Source: Thozetella sp. PMI_491
Taxonomy: Eukaryota; Ascomycota; Sordariomycetes; Chaetosphaeriales; Chaetosphaeriaceae
Direction: 5' to 3'
Length of the DNA: 64,000 nucleotides
Assembly: GCA_021432635.1 (NCBI GenBank)
Contig: MU270018.1
Coordinates: forward strand, 689,579 to 753,578
Below the pieces are notes generated by a model. That model was not told the DNA's origin, ran no database searches, and worked only from the letters and a program-made list of their open reading frames with translations. Position 1 is the stretch's first letter; each line of letters begins with the position of its first letter. Positions 36,192 through 46,389 of this stretch are shown here, piece after piece. The translations under genes and the position numbers were made by a program.

Positions 36192-38115
36192 TCACACCCC
36201 CGTTCCGGGGAATGCGCCGGACTTACTGAGGACCACAAAGCCCCGCTCCCGCGCGATGTAGCCTTTCATTAGATTCTGGTTACGCCGATGCGGTCAGTTT
36301 ATGAGTCAGAGAAACAGGGATGTCTCCAATAGGACGTTTTCTAGAAGGAGTGCCTTGGCGCCCAAGGCAGCGACCATGGCCTCAGAAATAGTGACATGGA
36401 TGCTAGAGGGGATGCGGAGGGTGCTAGGGAAATGCGGGCTTTGCAACCGCCCCCACCAACTCGTCGAATCGCGAGGGCAACGGGCGGCCTTGTGTCGCAC
36501 CATCGGTAAGGGGAGAGGGTTAGAGCTATCACGTTGCTTACCTTGTATATCATGTTCGCCAACAGGCACTCGACCTCATCGCTATCGATCGCCTCATCTT
36601 GGCCGCTGAGGCGCACGGCAGCAACGAATTCGGCGATCGGGATCCTGGTTCGCCGCACTGGCTTCGCATCGGCTTCCTTCTGTTCCTCGAAGCCGCCGGC
36701 AATGAAGACCTTCCGGAAGAGATTGCGCATGGCGATATCTCGGCCTCGCTCGAGGGTGAGGTAGATCCGCCGCTTAATGAATTCATCCTCGCCCTCTTGC
36801 AAAGTGCGGTCAAAGTTAAATAGGTCGCCTTTCCTGATACATTGAACTAGAGGTAGGAAAAGTTTCTGCAGCCGCGGGTAAGGCTCTAGAAGCTCGTTCG
36901 TTGGGAGAGTGTGGGTCGTAAGGAGGCGGCACGGGATGAGATAGATGAGTATCAGTCTGCATTTTCTCGGTCAGACAATGAGTCAGGGGGTCACACAGGA
37001 GTAGAAACGGACTCCTTGTTCTTTTGTGCTGCCTTGTGACAGAGATTCCACGCTCTTGTAAAGTGCTCCTCGGCCTATCCTGTTAGTCATGCCGGTCAAA
37101 CAAGAGCTGACGCATAGACGTACTCTCTCATAATGCTCCTCGAGAAAGTCAAGGACTCCCTCGTAGTACTTGACTGTAACCTGCTGAGACTTAGGGAAAG
37201 ACTCGAGAGAAGGCATATCTCCTCTGCCTGCCGAGACAAGCTTCAAGACGTTCTTCGACAGGCTAGCCTTGTTCAACTTGAAGTACGTCTTGAACAACAG
37301 GCCGATCACGTAATAAATCCCCCACTTCCTGGAGTCCTCTAGCGGTGCTCTAAGCATGGTTAGCCGCTGCGTTAGGCGCCAAGATAGTGTTAGGTACACC
37401 TTACCTATCGTTCGCACAGAGCGTGAAGATCTTGTTCAACTGTCTCGCACAGTCCTCTAGCTGTTGGTTACGTTCCGTTTCCAAGTCAAAGTCGTCCTGG
37501 AAGGAATCCCCCATGACAACGTCATCCGAGTTGCTTTGGTTTCGTTCCTCGTCCGCCTTGATCGCAAAGATCCTCAAATGCTTGCCCGCGACGTAGAGGC
37601 ATGGAATCGTCCACGCTTCAAACCCATGGTTGGTGTAGCCTCGCTGGAGCGCAATACACAACTCCTTCCAGGTCTCATACACCTTGGTCCACGATGGCTT
37701 GGACGCACCCGATGGTGACTGCACTAAATGTTAAAACTGACGCCTTGGCTGTCCGGAGAGAGCGCTCGAGGCTACTAGGAGAGCCGAGCCGATAGCTTAG
37801 GCGGGCAGGGAGGTTCAGACATACCTTGCCATTGGCCGAGGATAGCTCAAGGATGGCCAGAAGTTCTCCCACAGATTTCCAATACGCGAAGTAGATATCA
37901 ACCCATCCCTGGACCTGCTCCGAGGGAAGCCTGTCGAAACCCGAGCCAGTAATCTGAATGCCCTTCTTCAGGACTCCCTTGGCGTCATGGTAGTTGAGGC
38001 TGCGCCATATCACTCTCAGCATGTCGTTTGACAGCTCTGGAGATAGGGTCTTGGAGAGGCGGTAGCCATTGCTGTTAGAATGTGCGGCCCTGAACTCCTC
38101 GAAAATAGTATCCAT
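36192..38115 (-). CDS. CSN12 / Thp1-like PCI-domain protein
   Basis: Six exons (38115-37825, 37718-37405, 37349-37124, 37074-37013, 36956-36542 and 36275-36192) give 463 residues. Landmarks are [40 protein letters not shown], the [12 protein letters not shown] segment, and the C-terminal PCI winged helix ending [20 protein letters not shown] with HSRGVL-like [11 protein letters not shown]. This is the fungal 'CSN12 homologue' family, related to Thp1/PCID2. In yeast Csn12 associates with the COP9 signalosome and with mRNA-export or splicing factors. The fourth intron uses a weak donor (GTCCGT) and the last intron is long (266 bp). It diverges from the eL20 gene. Confidence 0.93.
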
Positions 38116-38662
38116 GCTGCACGCGTTGGTTGCACGTGGGGGGGGGTGATGGCTAGGATGAGAACCACCAGCTTGGGTGGATGATCTGATGCCGGAGGGA
38201 TACTACCGGAACGAAGTTTGGCTGTGACATGAAAAATCTCCTAAGGTCACATTCGGATCAACTTTTCACTTGCCTGTCTTCTTTGCCTCTGTCAAAGGTG
38301 AAAGCCGGGCAGGAACCGCCTGGAGACCTCTCCTCTTGGGAGGCTCGATTGGTCCGTGCGTCTGTTCGGTTGTCGGTGAGGGAGGTTAGGTAAGATGGAG
38401 TGGACAAGCCCCACAGACCGCACCTTGCCCATTTGCACCGCCACATGTGGCTCGCCCACCCGAATTTCTCGCCTAGGGGCTTAGGGCTCCCAAGGTCCCA
38501 CACAGACCCTTTTTCCCACTACTTTTTTTTTGGCGTGTGATTTTACGACTTTGACATTTTCTCGCAACAAACCGAACGCCAACCGACCTGAACGGCAAAT
38601 CATCACAGTAAGTTATCGATGCCCTCTCAGTTGGTGATAATGTTGACTAACTCTTTCTTCAG
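38116..38662. promoter_or_regulatory. Divergent promoter CSN12 / eL20
   Basis: 547 bp between the two start codons. The right end has a T-rich patch (38523-38530) and a probable 5'-UTR intron of the ribosomal protein gene. Confidence 0.55.
38608..38662 (+). other. Probable 5'-UTR intron of eL20
   Basis: Consensus donor GTAAGT at 38608, branch site CTAAC at 38647-38651 and acceptor TTCAG ending at 38662, immediately before the start codon. The length would be 55 bp. If it is spliced together with the intron at 38667, the start codon lies on a 4-nt exon. Confidence 0.6.
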
Positions 38663-39694
38663 ATGGGTAAGCAATTTTCTATTTCCTCGGGGCCGGAAGC
38701 AACGACGAAGCATCACATGGGCACATGAGCACGCCGACGATCTTGACGACGAACACCTCCTTCGCTGGCACACCTCCTTCTCTTCATACCTGCGGCGATT
38801 CTTCTATGGCAGCACTTACTACAGAGCTATTCGAATTGAAGGGCACTGGCCGGGGTCTTAATGAAGTTATGGCTATGACCATGGGATGTCGGAATCGATG
38901 GGGGAGTTCTCAACATGCGAAAGCCCCGGCACTGCGCAATTGATCGACAACAATCACAAGACCGAACACGCTGTCCCAACCACTCATGCTTCCGGTCGTG
39001 TTACCTGGCCTAGGGTGGATATAAGGGTTTTGCGCGACGGCAGCTAATTGATGTTCAGGTCGTCTTCAGGAGTACCAGGTCATTGGCCGCCACTTGCCCA
39101 CCGATGCTAACCCTGAGCCGAGTCTCTACCGCATGCGCATCTTTGCGCCCAACGAGGTCGTCGCCAAGTCCCGCTTCTGGTACTTCTTGCGCGGTCTCAA
39201 GAAGGTCAAGAAGGCCACTGGTGAGATCGTCAGCGTCAACGTGGTACGTAGCACTTGAGGACGACAAAGTTGCGGACAGGACGCTTGCTCATAGGCTTGA
39301 TAGATCAGCGAGAAGCGCCCCCTCAAGGTCAAGAACTTCGGCGTCTGGATCCGCTACGACTCGCGATCGGGTACCCACAACATGTACAAGGAGTACCGTG
39401 AGCTCTCAAGGACCGATGCCGTCGAGGCCCTCTACTCGGACATGTCCGCTCGCCACCGCGCCCGCTTCAGGTCGATCCACGTAAGTTGGCTCGGAGATAC
39501 TGTGCTGTTGCCATGATGCTAATCTCATCACCTAGATTCTCCGCGTCGTTGAGCTAGAGAAGACCGAGGACGTCAAGCGCCCCTACATCAAGCAGCTCAT
39601 TACCAAGAACCTCTCCTTCCCTCTCCCCCACCGCGTGCCTAAGATCAGCAACAAGAAGATCTTCAGCGCGACGCGCCCATCGACTTTTGCTTGA
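38663..39694 (+). CDS. RPL20: 60S ribosomal protein eL20 (RPL20 / L18a)
   Basis: Four coding pieces (38663-38666, 39059-39243, 39304-39480 and 39536-39694) give 174 residues, matching the family (yeast 172). The first contributes only ATG plus one base; the 392-bp intron then joins GT CGT to give [15 protein letters not shown]. Conserved blocks follow: [56 protein letters not shown], and the PLPHRVPK...RPSTFA end. It is a core protein of the large ribosomal subunit. Introns bunched at the 5' end are typical of fungal ribosomal protein genes. Confidence 0.96.
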
Positions 39695-39980
39695 GAGGTT
39701 TCGCGGTAGTGGTTGGGGCTTGGCCGGTTCTTCTGGTGTTCACTTGGGCATGGGAAATCATCTGCATTTGCTCTCGCTAGATAGGGCACGGAATGATCAA
39801 AAGGTCATGAATGACTTGTTTTCTACGCGTCTCGTGATAAGGCGATGGATGTACAATGTGACTGCAAAAACAGCCCCCCCACCCCCCGCCACTGCGAGAT
39901 GGCTGGCAAAAGGGGGCTTGACGTCGGGTATTGAGAACAAGTAGAGAGTGCTCTATGGAGGTTTGTGCTTGACTACCTAC

Positions 39981-42394
39981 CTAAAAATCGCCATAGTTGG
40001 TCGGCTGCTCCTCGATTGTATCTGCTAAGAACTCGTCCCATGTGGTCCAGTCCATGTTTTGGTGATCGTCGGCCGAGCTGCTAACTCCTCCGAAATCCAC
40101 ACTTTGTATCCAGTCCACGCTGAACCAGTCCATCGGTTGCTGGAGGAGAAAATGCATTGGCGAGCCAACGCTGTCCATCGGCCCTTGGCTCGGCGGTATT
40201 GAGGTACCCTCGGCGCTGCCTCCTTGGCTCGCATCCGTGCTGGCGTTTTGCCAGGGGACGGCTTCCTTGGCCGTACCGTCTTCGCCTTCCTTCATAACCC
40301 GATAGTTTACATCTGGACCCAAGCCCAATCCTTTCAGTTGAGACTCGAGACGTGCCGCTCTGGCCTTCTTCACTAGTTTCCGAATCGGTCGCCAGAGCGT
40401 CCCGCGCTTTGTGTCGGCGATCTTCTCGCTCCACCGGGGCAGAACCCGGTCTATGACCTTCCACGCGTGGTCGGGGAGCGCGCCTTGAGTTTCTACAAGT
40501 TCCATTAGTGCCTGCGTTGTGGATATGGGGGAGCAAGGCTGGGGGATACGTACGAGTGCACAGCTCGACCAATGCCACGACTAAGGGGTGCCACTGCACA
40601 TAAGTGTCTGTCCACCAGCTGAAGCGCTCGGCCATGGGCCCGGTCTCTGATGCTTCGGAGAGCTCCATGACGGCGACTGCCGTTCGTAGCATGTCCTCGC
40701 GGCTGACCTTTGGGCGGGAGAAGGTAGGGGAGATATGCATGTGAAACGGGTATTGCACCAGGAGCCAGAGCTTTAGAACGATGACCCGAACGGTCGCTGC
40801 CGCCAGCATAGATGGGCCTAGGTCCGGGTCGACATGGCTCAGGAACATGGCTTCTAGTTCCTGCACACCGCGGATAATCTGCTCCTCCGTCTGCGGCGGG
40901 TTTGTCGGCACCGACTTGCTAGCTTGGTCAAGCCTGCCAGCGGGATCGGACAGGTACAGAAAGATGCCGCTCGCCATGGCGCTGCAGAGAACAAAGGTCA
41001 CGTCGGTGTGGCCATCGGCAGCAACTAGGGGAGCCGTGGTGTCGGGGCCGAAATCGGCGTCGTCAATGTTAGTGATCATCGTAGTGTTGTATGATTCGCG
41101 CGTCAGCAAGGGCTGGCTACCTCGGTCTTCTACTGCGCGTACGTCGAGGATGACCAGCTGGCACCATAGTCGGCGGCGCATCTCGGCCTCGAAGGGCGAG
41201 AACGCAGCCCCGGAGCCGTCACGGTGCAGGTTCAGTGCCTGGGCGAGACGCACAGCAAGGGCGAGGAGAGCCCACGATGAGCGGCCGAAATCATCGGCGC
41301 GGAGACAGGCCTGGGGTGATGCAATCAGCGAATTCTGTTCGCCTAGGAGGGGCGAGAATGGACGTCAGAGGGGGGACGTACTACGTAGATGGTGAAGGCC
41401 TGCAGCGGCTCCAGGCGAGACGAATTCAGATAGTCTGCTCTGGCGAGGGCAATCTCAAGGTTGAGCCTATACTGGCGATAGAGGACCGACCTTTCTTCCC
41501 CCAGGTTCTGCAAGCAAGCCTCCGGCTTCAGGCTTGCAAGAGCGCCAAAATACATGGCAAAAAACAGCGTCTCAGTAACCTTATCGATGTACGCCGTCTC
41601 AGGATCGAGGGCAAACGACTTCAGGGCGGGCTCTAGGGTGGGCCGATGTAGCACCTTGAGCACGGGGTCGACATTGGACCAGTAGGTACGGGACAGGAAA
41701 CAGATGTGCTCCTTGGACGGGTGCGGTAGAGGCTCGCTTGAGCTGGAGGCAGGTGTTCCCAGCAGAGCGTGAGAGGTCTTTGGTGTGGAAGCTGACTGAT
41801 GAGATGCGGGTGTCGATTCGTCCTCGGGCGCATCCTCCTCCTCCGACTCGCTGGGCTGCTCCAGTGCCTGCTTCAGGCCCTCCACCTCGGAGCACAGGTT
41901 GGACCAAAAATCGCGGCTGAGGTAGCGGCTCGTCGGGTCCGGGGCCGGTCGGCTGCCCACCGGCGGCCGCAGAGGCCCAGGCGGGTTCGGGATTTCACCC
42001 GCGGAAGCCGGGTCGGCTGCAAGGGCAGGAGGCGGTTCTTGGTCCCCATCGGTCTCGTCGGCGACATCATCGCTTATCGGGACGTTCAAGCCGGAAGACT
42101 CGACCTGCCCGACAATGGCCTCGAGCCTGGCCAAACGGCCGAGCAGCTCATCCTGCCGACGAGCCTGCCTCTTCTGATTCTTCTTCCTCGAGGGGAAGTG
42201 GCACTCAAGTTGCTGCCTTACACACTGATTACAAGGGTAGACGCTATTGCCATGGCATCATGTGTCAGGCTCAGGCATGGGAAAGACAAGGGTTTTCAGA
42301 AAAGAGAGGCACACCGTGAGCACTTTACTTTCCTCTGCCTGCAGTGAACGCAGCTCAGGAGCTTTCGGTCCCCGGGCTGTGCAGCCACCTCCAT
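39981..42394 (-). CDS. Zn2Cys6 transcription factor with fungal_trans domain
   Basis: Four exons (42394-42315, 42243-41382, 41310-40554 and 40492-39981) give 736 residues. The N-terminal binuclear zinc cluster is CVHCRQRKVKC...YPCNQCVRQQLEC, with cysteines 15, 18, 25, 31, 34 and 41. The first intron falls between cysteines 25 and 31. A short coiled-coil linker follows (DELLGRLARLEAIVGQV). The mid-homology fungal_trans region contains SRTYWSNVDPVLKVLHRPTL, LEPLQAFTIYVACLRADD and LAVRLAQALNLHRDG. The C-terminus is acidic/Trp-rich (MDWTTWDEF), like an activation domain. Targets are unknown; the divergent GNAT gene is the nearest candidate by position only. Confidence 0.92.
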
Positions 42395-43203
42395 CGTCTT
42401 CGAGAGCCAAGGTCGATGTGGTACCAGAATTTGCAGGGCGTCGCACGCGTCGGGCGAGGTTCAATCGAACCGCGGACCACCCGCCAGTCTGCGAGCTGGT
42501 GGCTTCACTTTGGCTTATGTTGCGAGCTGAGGCGACCCGCGTCGTCGTCGAACCAGTATGGGATGATAAAGGCGGCTATTGATGCGACCCAACAAATGGC
42601 TGCTTGTCAGAGGCTCGAAACGGTGGATAGACGCTCGGCGATAGGGCCATTAGCGCGGTAATTGCCCCCGAATCCTGCCGGAGCACCGTCGAGTCCGCGG
42701 CCTATGCAAAGCACTAAGTATGGGAGGCAGCTAAGGTAGGCTTCTTATTTCTGGCCCCCACCATTGATTTTTTTTGCCTGGTATGGCAGACTGCTCGGAC
42801 GGCGCCGCACGCCCCACACAAACACTCTCCGGAATGCCTTCACCCCGCTCTTACTGCCGGCGGTAACCAGTCTCGATTCGGTATGCATGCCCAAGTTCCT
42901 CCTCCAGCCTGCTCTTAATCGAATTTGCGGGCGCTAATGCATCACCCTCTCCCAGGCTCACTTTCGTGAGTCACCCGGCCGGCGCCTTATTTTCGAGGTG
43001 GGAACGAAGGTAGAGAGAGAAGGGGACCCGAAAAAAGCAGCCTCAGCTGCAATGAATTCCCTTTATACATCACACCCCTGGCTGGCGTCGTCTCCGAACC
43101 TGAAATCATCGTTTTCTCGAGGCTTCTCCAGCGGTGCACTCGCCCCTTTTGTTCAGCCCTCGGCCCGCCCCTCGCAGCACATTAGCCTTCTGGTCGTTTC
43201 ACA
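42395..43203. promoter_or_regulatory. Divergent promoter region Zn2Cys6 factor / GNAT gene
   Basis: About 0.8 kb between the start codons. A short imperfect inverted repeat (GGTTC-AATC-GAACC) lies at about 42458-42471, 65-75 bp upstream of the regulator's ATG. A TTATAC TATA-like site at about 43063 precedes the GNAT gene. Confidence 0.45.
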
Positions 43204-43905
43204 ATGGCTGCGGTAGGAAACAATGGCCCGCCTAATCGCGCCGAGTTCGTCACGGTCAAGACGACCCTGCCCGTTCGGCCGTTTCTCCCCAGCGCAGAGA
43301 AGGAGCACCTGGTGACAGAGCGACTGATAATCCGTCCTCTGGTTCAGGAAGACCTCGCGGGCTATCACAGCCTGCGGCTCCAGCCCGAGGTTATGCACTT
43401 CTCGTCACAGGGCCGCGCTGACAAGGATCTCGCCGAGACCCAAAGCCGGCTGGACATCTTTCTACCGCCCAAGGACACCGATACGTACAACTTCGCCCTG
43501 TGCCTGCGCGAGACTGGCGAATTTATCGGCACCGGAGGGAATCACAACTTCTCCTCGAGCTTGGGGTGGCCCGAGGTCGGTTATATGATCCGAAAGGAGC
43601 ATTGGGGCAAGGGTCTGGCGTCCGAGTTCCTGAAAGCCTTCGTAGCGGCTTGGGCGAAGCTACCGCGAGAGGAGACCGAGTTGCAGGTGGATGCCCGGAC
43701 CGTGGAGGGCCTCCAGGGTGTGGACGGCCGTGTGCCCGAGCAGTTGGTAGCCGTGACGGTAATCACCAACGCTCGGAGCCAGAGCGTGCTCCGCAAGGTC
43801 GGCTTCGAGTCTTGTCTAACCTGGGATGTCCCGGACCACCACAACCCAAACGCCATGATCCAATTGCCCACCTTCAGGTTCTTCCCGGCCGGCAAGACAC
43901 CGTGA
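43204..43905 (+). CDS. GNAT family N-acetyltransferase
   Basis: A single exon of 233 residues. The fold begins with VTERLIIRPLVQEDLAGYHSL, the RimJ/RimL-like (Acetyltransf_3) opening. The acetyl-CoA loop motif IRKEHWGKGLASEFLKAF sits at about residues 128-145, and the C-terminal NARSQSVLRKVGFE is the usual last strand and helix. It transfers an acetyl group from acetyl-CoA to an amine. The substrate (small molecule, peptide or protein N-terminus) cannot be told from sequence. The ATG at 43204 has a good context (ACAATGG). It is next to the Zn2Cys6 regulator on the opposite strand. Confidence 0.92.
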   Translation: MAAVGNNGPPNRAEFVTVKTTLPVRPFLPSAEKEHLVTERLIIRPLVQEDLAGYHSLRLQPEVMHFSSQGRADKDLAETQSRLDIFLPPKDTDTYNFALCLRETGEFIGTGGNHNFSSSLGWPEVGYMIRKEHWGKGLASEFLKAFVAAWAKLPREETELQVDARTVEGLQGVDGRVPEQLVAVTVITNARSQSVLRKVGFESCLTWDVPDHHNPNAMIQLPTFRFFPAGKTP

Positions 43906-44312
43906 TGGATGGCTTCGCCCGGGGCTTTGCGGGAGCTGACCAGGGCACTGAAGCCTGTAGTTGGGAGATGTGCAGCCCCCGGAGATGGTTGCGAAGGCCA
44001 GTTCTAGGAGTGCTTGGGCGGCATCATTGACGAACTGTTTCTGGTTATAAGTGATGAAAATTCGTGGACACGCCGAATTCCATGTAATCTTGGGAAGAGG
44101 GAGTGCTTGCATTCAAGTTGGTTTTCTAAGTCAAGCTTGCATGCCCGAAACGTCCAGCCGCGCCTCTTTCACGGACGCCGGAACTTGTCGGACATTTTTG
44201 GTTGTCCGGTCCGGCCGCTGCGCCGAAGGCGTCACGGTATGTTACGTCACTGACAGCGAGATACGCCGAATCGCGGCACCAGTAATTATCCTTTACCGAG
44301 TTTCTACCTACA

Positions 44313-44318
44313 TATAAG
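44313..44318 (+). promoter_or_regulatory. TATA box of the DUF1772 gene
   Basis: TATAAG within ACATATAAGAG, about 180 bp before the start codon. With the duplicated segment downstream, it suggests the repeats are transcribed as leader. Confidence 0.5.
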
Positions 44319-44381
44319 AGAGCTTTGGAGCCTTTGCCTCGAACAAGGGGGAAAAAGCAAGAGCCACGCTGTTCGTTCCTC

Positions 44382-44493
44382 AAGAGATCATGTTCCCACT
44401 TCTCTTTTAACCAAGGACTAACAAAGTCCCCTCCCCCAAGAGATCATCTACCCACTTCTCTTTTAACCAAGGACTAACAAAGTCCCCTCCCCC
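44382..44493. repeat. Tandem duplication, 2 x 56 bp, abutting the start codon
   Basis: Copies at 44382-44437 and 44438-44493 differ at only a few bases (gttc versus ctac near base 11). Each holds a CTAAC branch-like motif and a C-rich end. The second copy ends 3 bases before the ATG at 44497, so both copies are probably in the 5' leader. Confidence 0.9.
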
Positions 44494-44496
44494 AAA

Positions 44497-45057
44497 ATGA
44501 CATTTTCAGCAGTAAATATCGCCGCCACCGCCGGCATCTTGGGCTCGACTTGGATCACTGGTAAATAGCTTCGACCAATGAGATGCCGAAATGGCCCCCG
44601 GAGCTATAGTTCTAATAAGTGTCTTTTCGTGCTTCTAGGCGGCATCATGAACATGTCGACCCTAGCCATTCCTGCGCTTCTTGCTGCTACCCTCCCGCCC
44701 CAGGCGGTTGCGACGCAGTGGAATTTTCTTTTCGAGCGCGGCAAGGCCACTATGCCGCCCACCGCCGTCGCGTCGCTCCTCGGGTACGCTTACCTGGCGT
44801 ACGACGCGCATGCGCGGGGGCAGGGCTGGAAGGGCTACGCTGCGGCCGGGCTGCTGACCGTGAGCATCGTGCCCTTTACGCTCATCGTTCTCGACCCGAC
44901 CAATCGCGCCCTTACGGCGGTGGCCAATGGGAGCATCAAATTGCTCGGGGAGGAAGGGACAAAGGTGCTTTTGCAAAAGTGGGCTAGGATCAACTTCTTC
45001 AGGTCACTGCTCACGCTGAGCGGTTCCCTGATCGGCTTCTGGAGCCTGCTAGGTTGA
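44497..45057 (+). CDS. DUF1772 / anthrone-oxygenase-like membrane protein
   Basis: Two exons (44497-44560 and 44639-45057) give 160 residues. About four hydrophobic segments are visible: the N-terminal ATAGILGSTWITGGIM, NMSTLAIPALLAATLP, then YAAAGLLTVSIVPFTLIVL, and the C-terminal SLLTLSGSLIGFWSLLG. The pattern FERGKATMPP and the DPTNRAL segment before the last helices match DUF1772 proteins. Some members are small anthrone oxygenases in polyketide pathways, but there is no polyketide synthase nearby, so a metabolic role is not supported here. A single small intron interrupts the first helix. Confidence 0.85.
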
Positions 45058-46389
45058 AGCGAGGTCCGCGGCGGGAGAAGAGAGGAAAACCCCAAGGGGC
45101 CGACTATGCGGCAGTCTATGGAACGAATAGTGTAGCGATATGCACCAGGTAGAATCCGGGAAGAAGGTGGTTTGACGCGGAAAAGCGGGCAGAATATTAG
45201 CGGGCAGGCAGGATTGCTCGAAACCCCCCCTCCCTCCCCCCTCCACACCAGGAAAATAACCAGGAAAAGAAAGATGGTGCCAGAAACCCAGCCATTGCCA
45301 GATCCCAGAATCCAACGTGGTGACATCCTCCCGCCCGATCGAGGTAGCCGGCCGCCGACCACCGGGGGAATGACTGTGAACCTGTTAACCCCCTCCTCCT
45401 CCCCCCCCCCCCCAACCCCTAGAGCGGCCCGGCCCTGCAGGCTTCAGCTGCCTTCACATGCCTGGAGCGGGGTGGGCATGAGGTAGGTATCTAAGGTAGG
45501 TGCAGAAAGGACGGTCTCTATCTGGATTAGGGAATGGCGGTGCGCCGCCTCTAAAGAGCCCAACCACCCAGCTACGCAGCTAGGGGCCGAGTAGTTAGGA
45601 CCACGCGCCGGTGCAGCCCCGGTTTAGCGTGGCTCAAGAGTCTAGGGTCCCCCCAGAGAGAATAAGGCGAGGCGCAGAATCGCCTATTGCTGAGTCCGCA
45701 GTGGCACAAAGACAGAGATGCAATGGCAGGGATGCACGTGTCACTCGCCAAGTCGCCAAACGGTCCAACGCATTTCAAGCGCCCAGCTTGGCAGGCTGGT
45801 CCCCCTCCCCTGCGGCGATCACCCCGGCTGATGAGCCCTTGCTGTGGGTGCCAAAACCTGTGCTCGTTCTGGCGCAGCTGCCAGCCCGCGCCGCGGGTTC
45901 CTGCCAAAAAAAAAAGACAGCCACTTCTACTAAGACCGGGCGGGCTGGGTTGCTTTGAGTCAATCTGCCTGACGCAACCTCTCGTCCTTCACTTCCTTCC
46001 CTCTCCCCCTCCCCCTCCGCTCCACATCCCACATTCGCATTGGACGCAAACGCGATCCGGTGTGCAGAACCGCCCGTGTCAGCCTAGAGCAACCTGGTCG
46101 GCGACAGGCAGCCTGGCTGGGGGCTTGAGTCGCTTCCCTATCTTGTTGCAACGAGAGCTTCTTCTTCCGTGATATTTGTTTGGGCTCATCGCGCGCAGCC
46201 GTGCTTGTCGTTGGAACTGTCTGCCAGGCCGGCCGCACTGCATCTCCCCTCCCCCACTCAGCACAGCAGCCTCTCTCGTCGCCAGGCGGGACACCCGAAT
46301 GTTGCGCCCGGTTCCCGGCCTTGGAACATGCTCCCAGACCGCCTCTCAACCTCCAACCACAGTAACACCGCGCGCACAGCCTGAGTGCC
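45058..46389. other. Intergenic upstream of the DUF7514 gene
   Basis: About 1.3 kb containing C-rich runs (45403-45413) and a strong pyrimidine tract at about 45990-46025 that is a likely start region for the next gene. No gene was seen. Confidence 0.55.

Larger units (their letters stand above)
43906..44496. other. Intergenic, promoter of the DUF1772 gene with 56-bp duplication
   Basis: This contains the 3' region of the GNAT gene, a TATA element at 44313-44318 and a 56-bp tandem duplication (44382-44493) ending just before the next start codon. Both are listed separately. Confidence 0.6.

Noticed and set aside
40081..40553. Open continuation of Zn2Cys6 exon 3 in its original frame
   Set aside because: It reads as Arg/Gly-rich low complexity. 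Splicing at 40554/40492 gives the conserved-looking LCTQTQGALPDHAWKVIDRVLP instead.
44497..45057. Anthrone oxygenase of a polyketide cluster
   Set aside because: Only the DUF1772 family resemblance supports it; no synthase, tailoring enzyme or transporter gene lies nearby.
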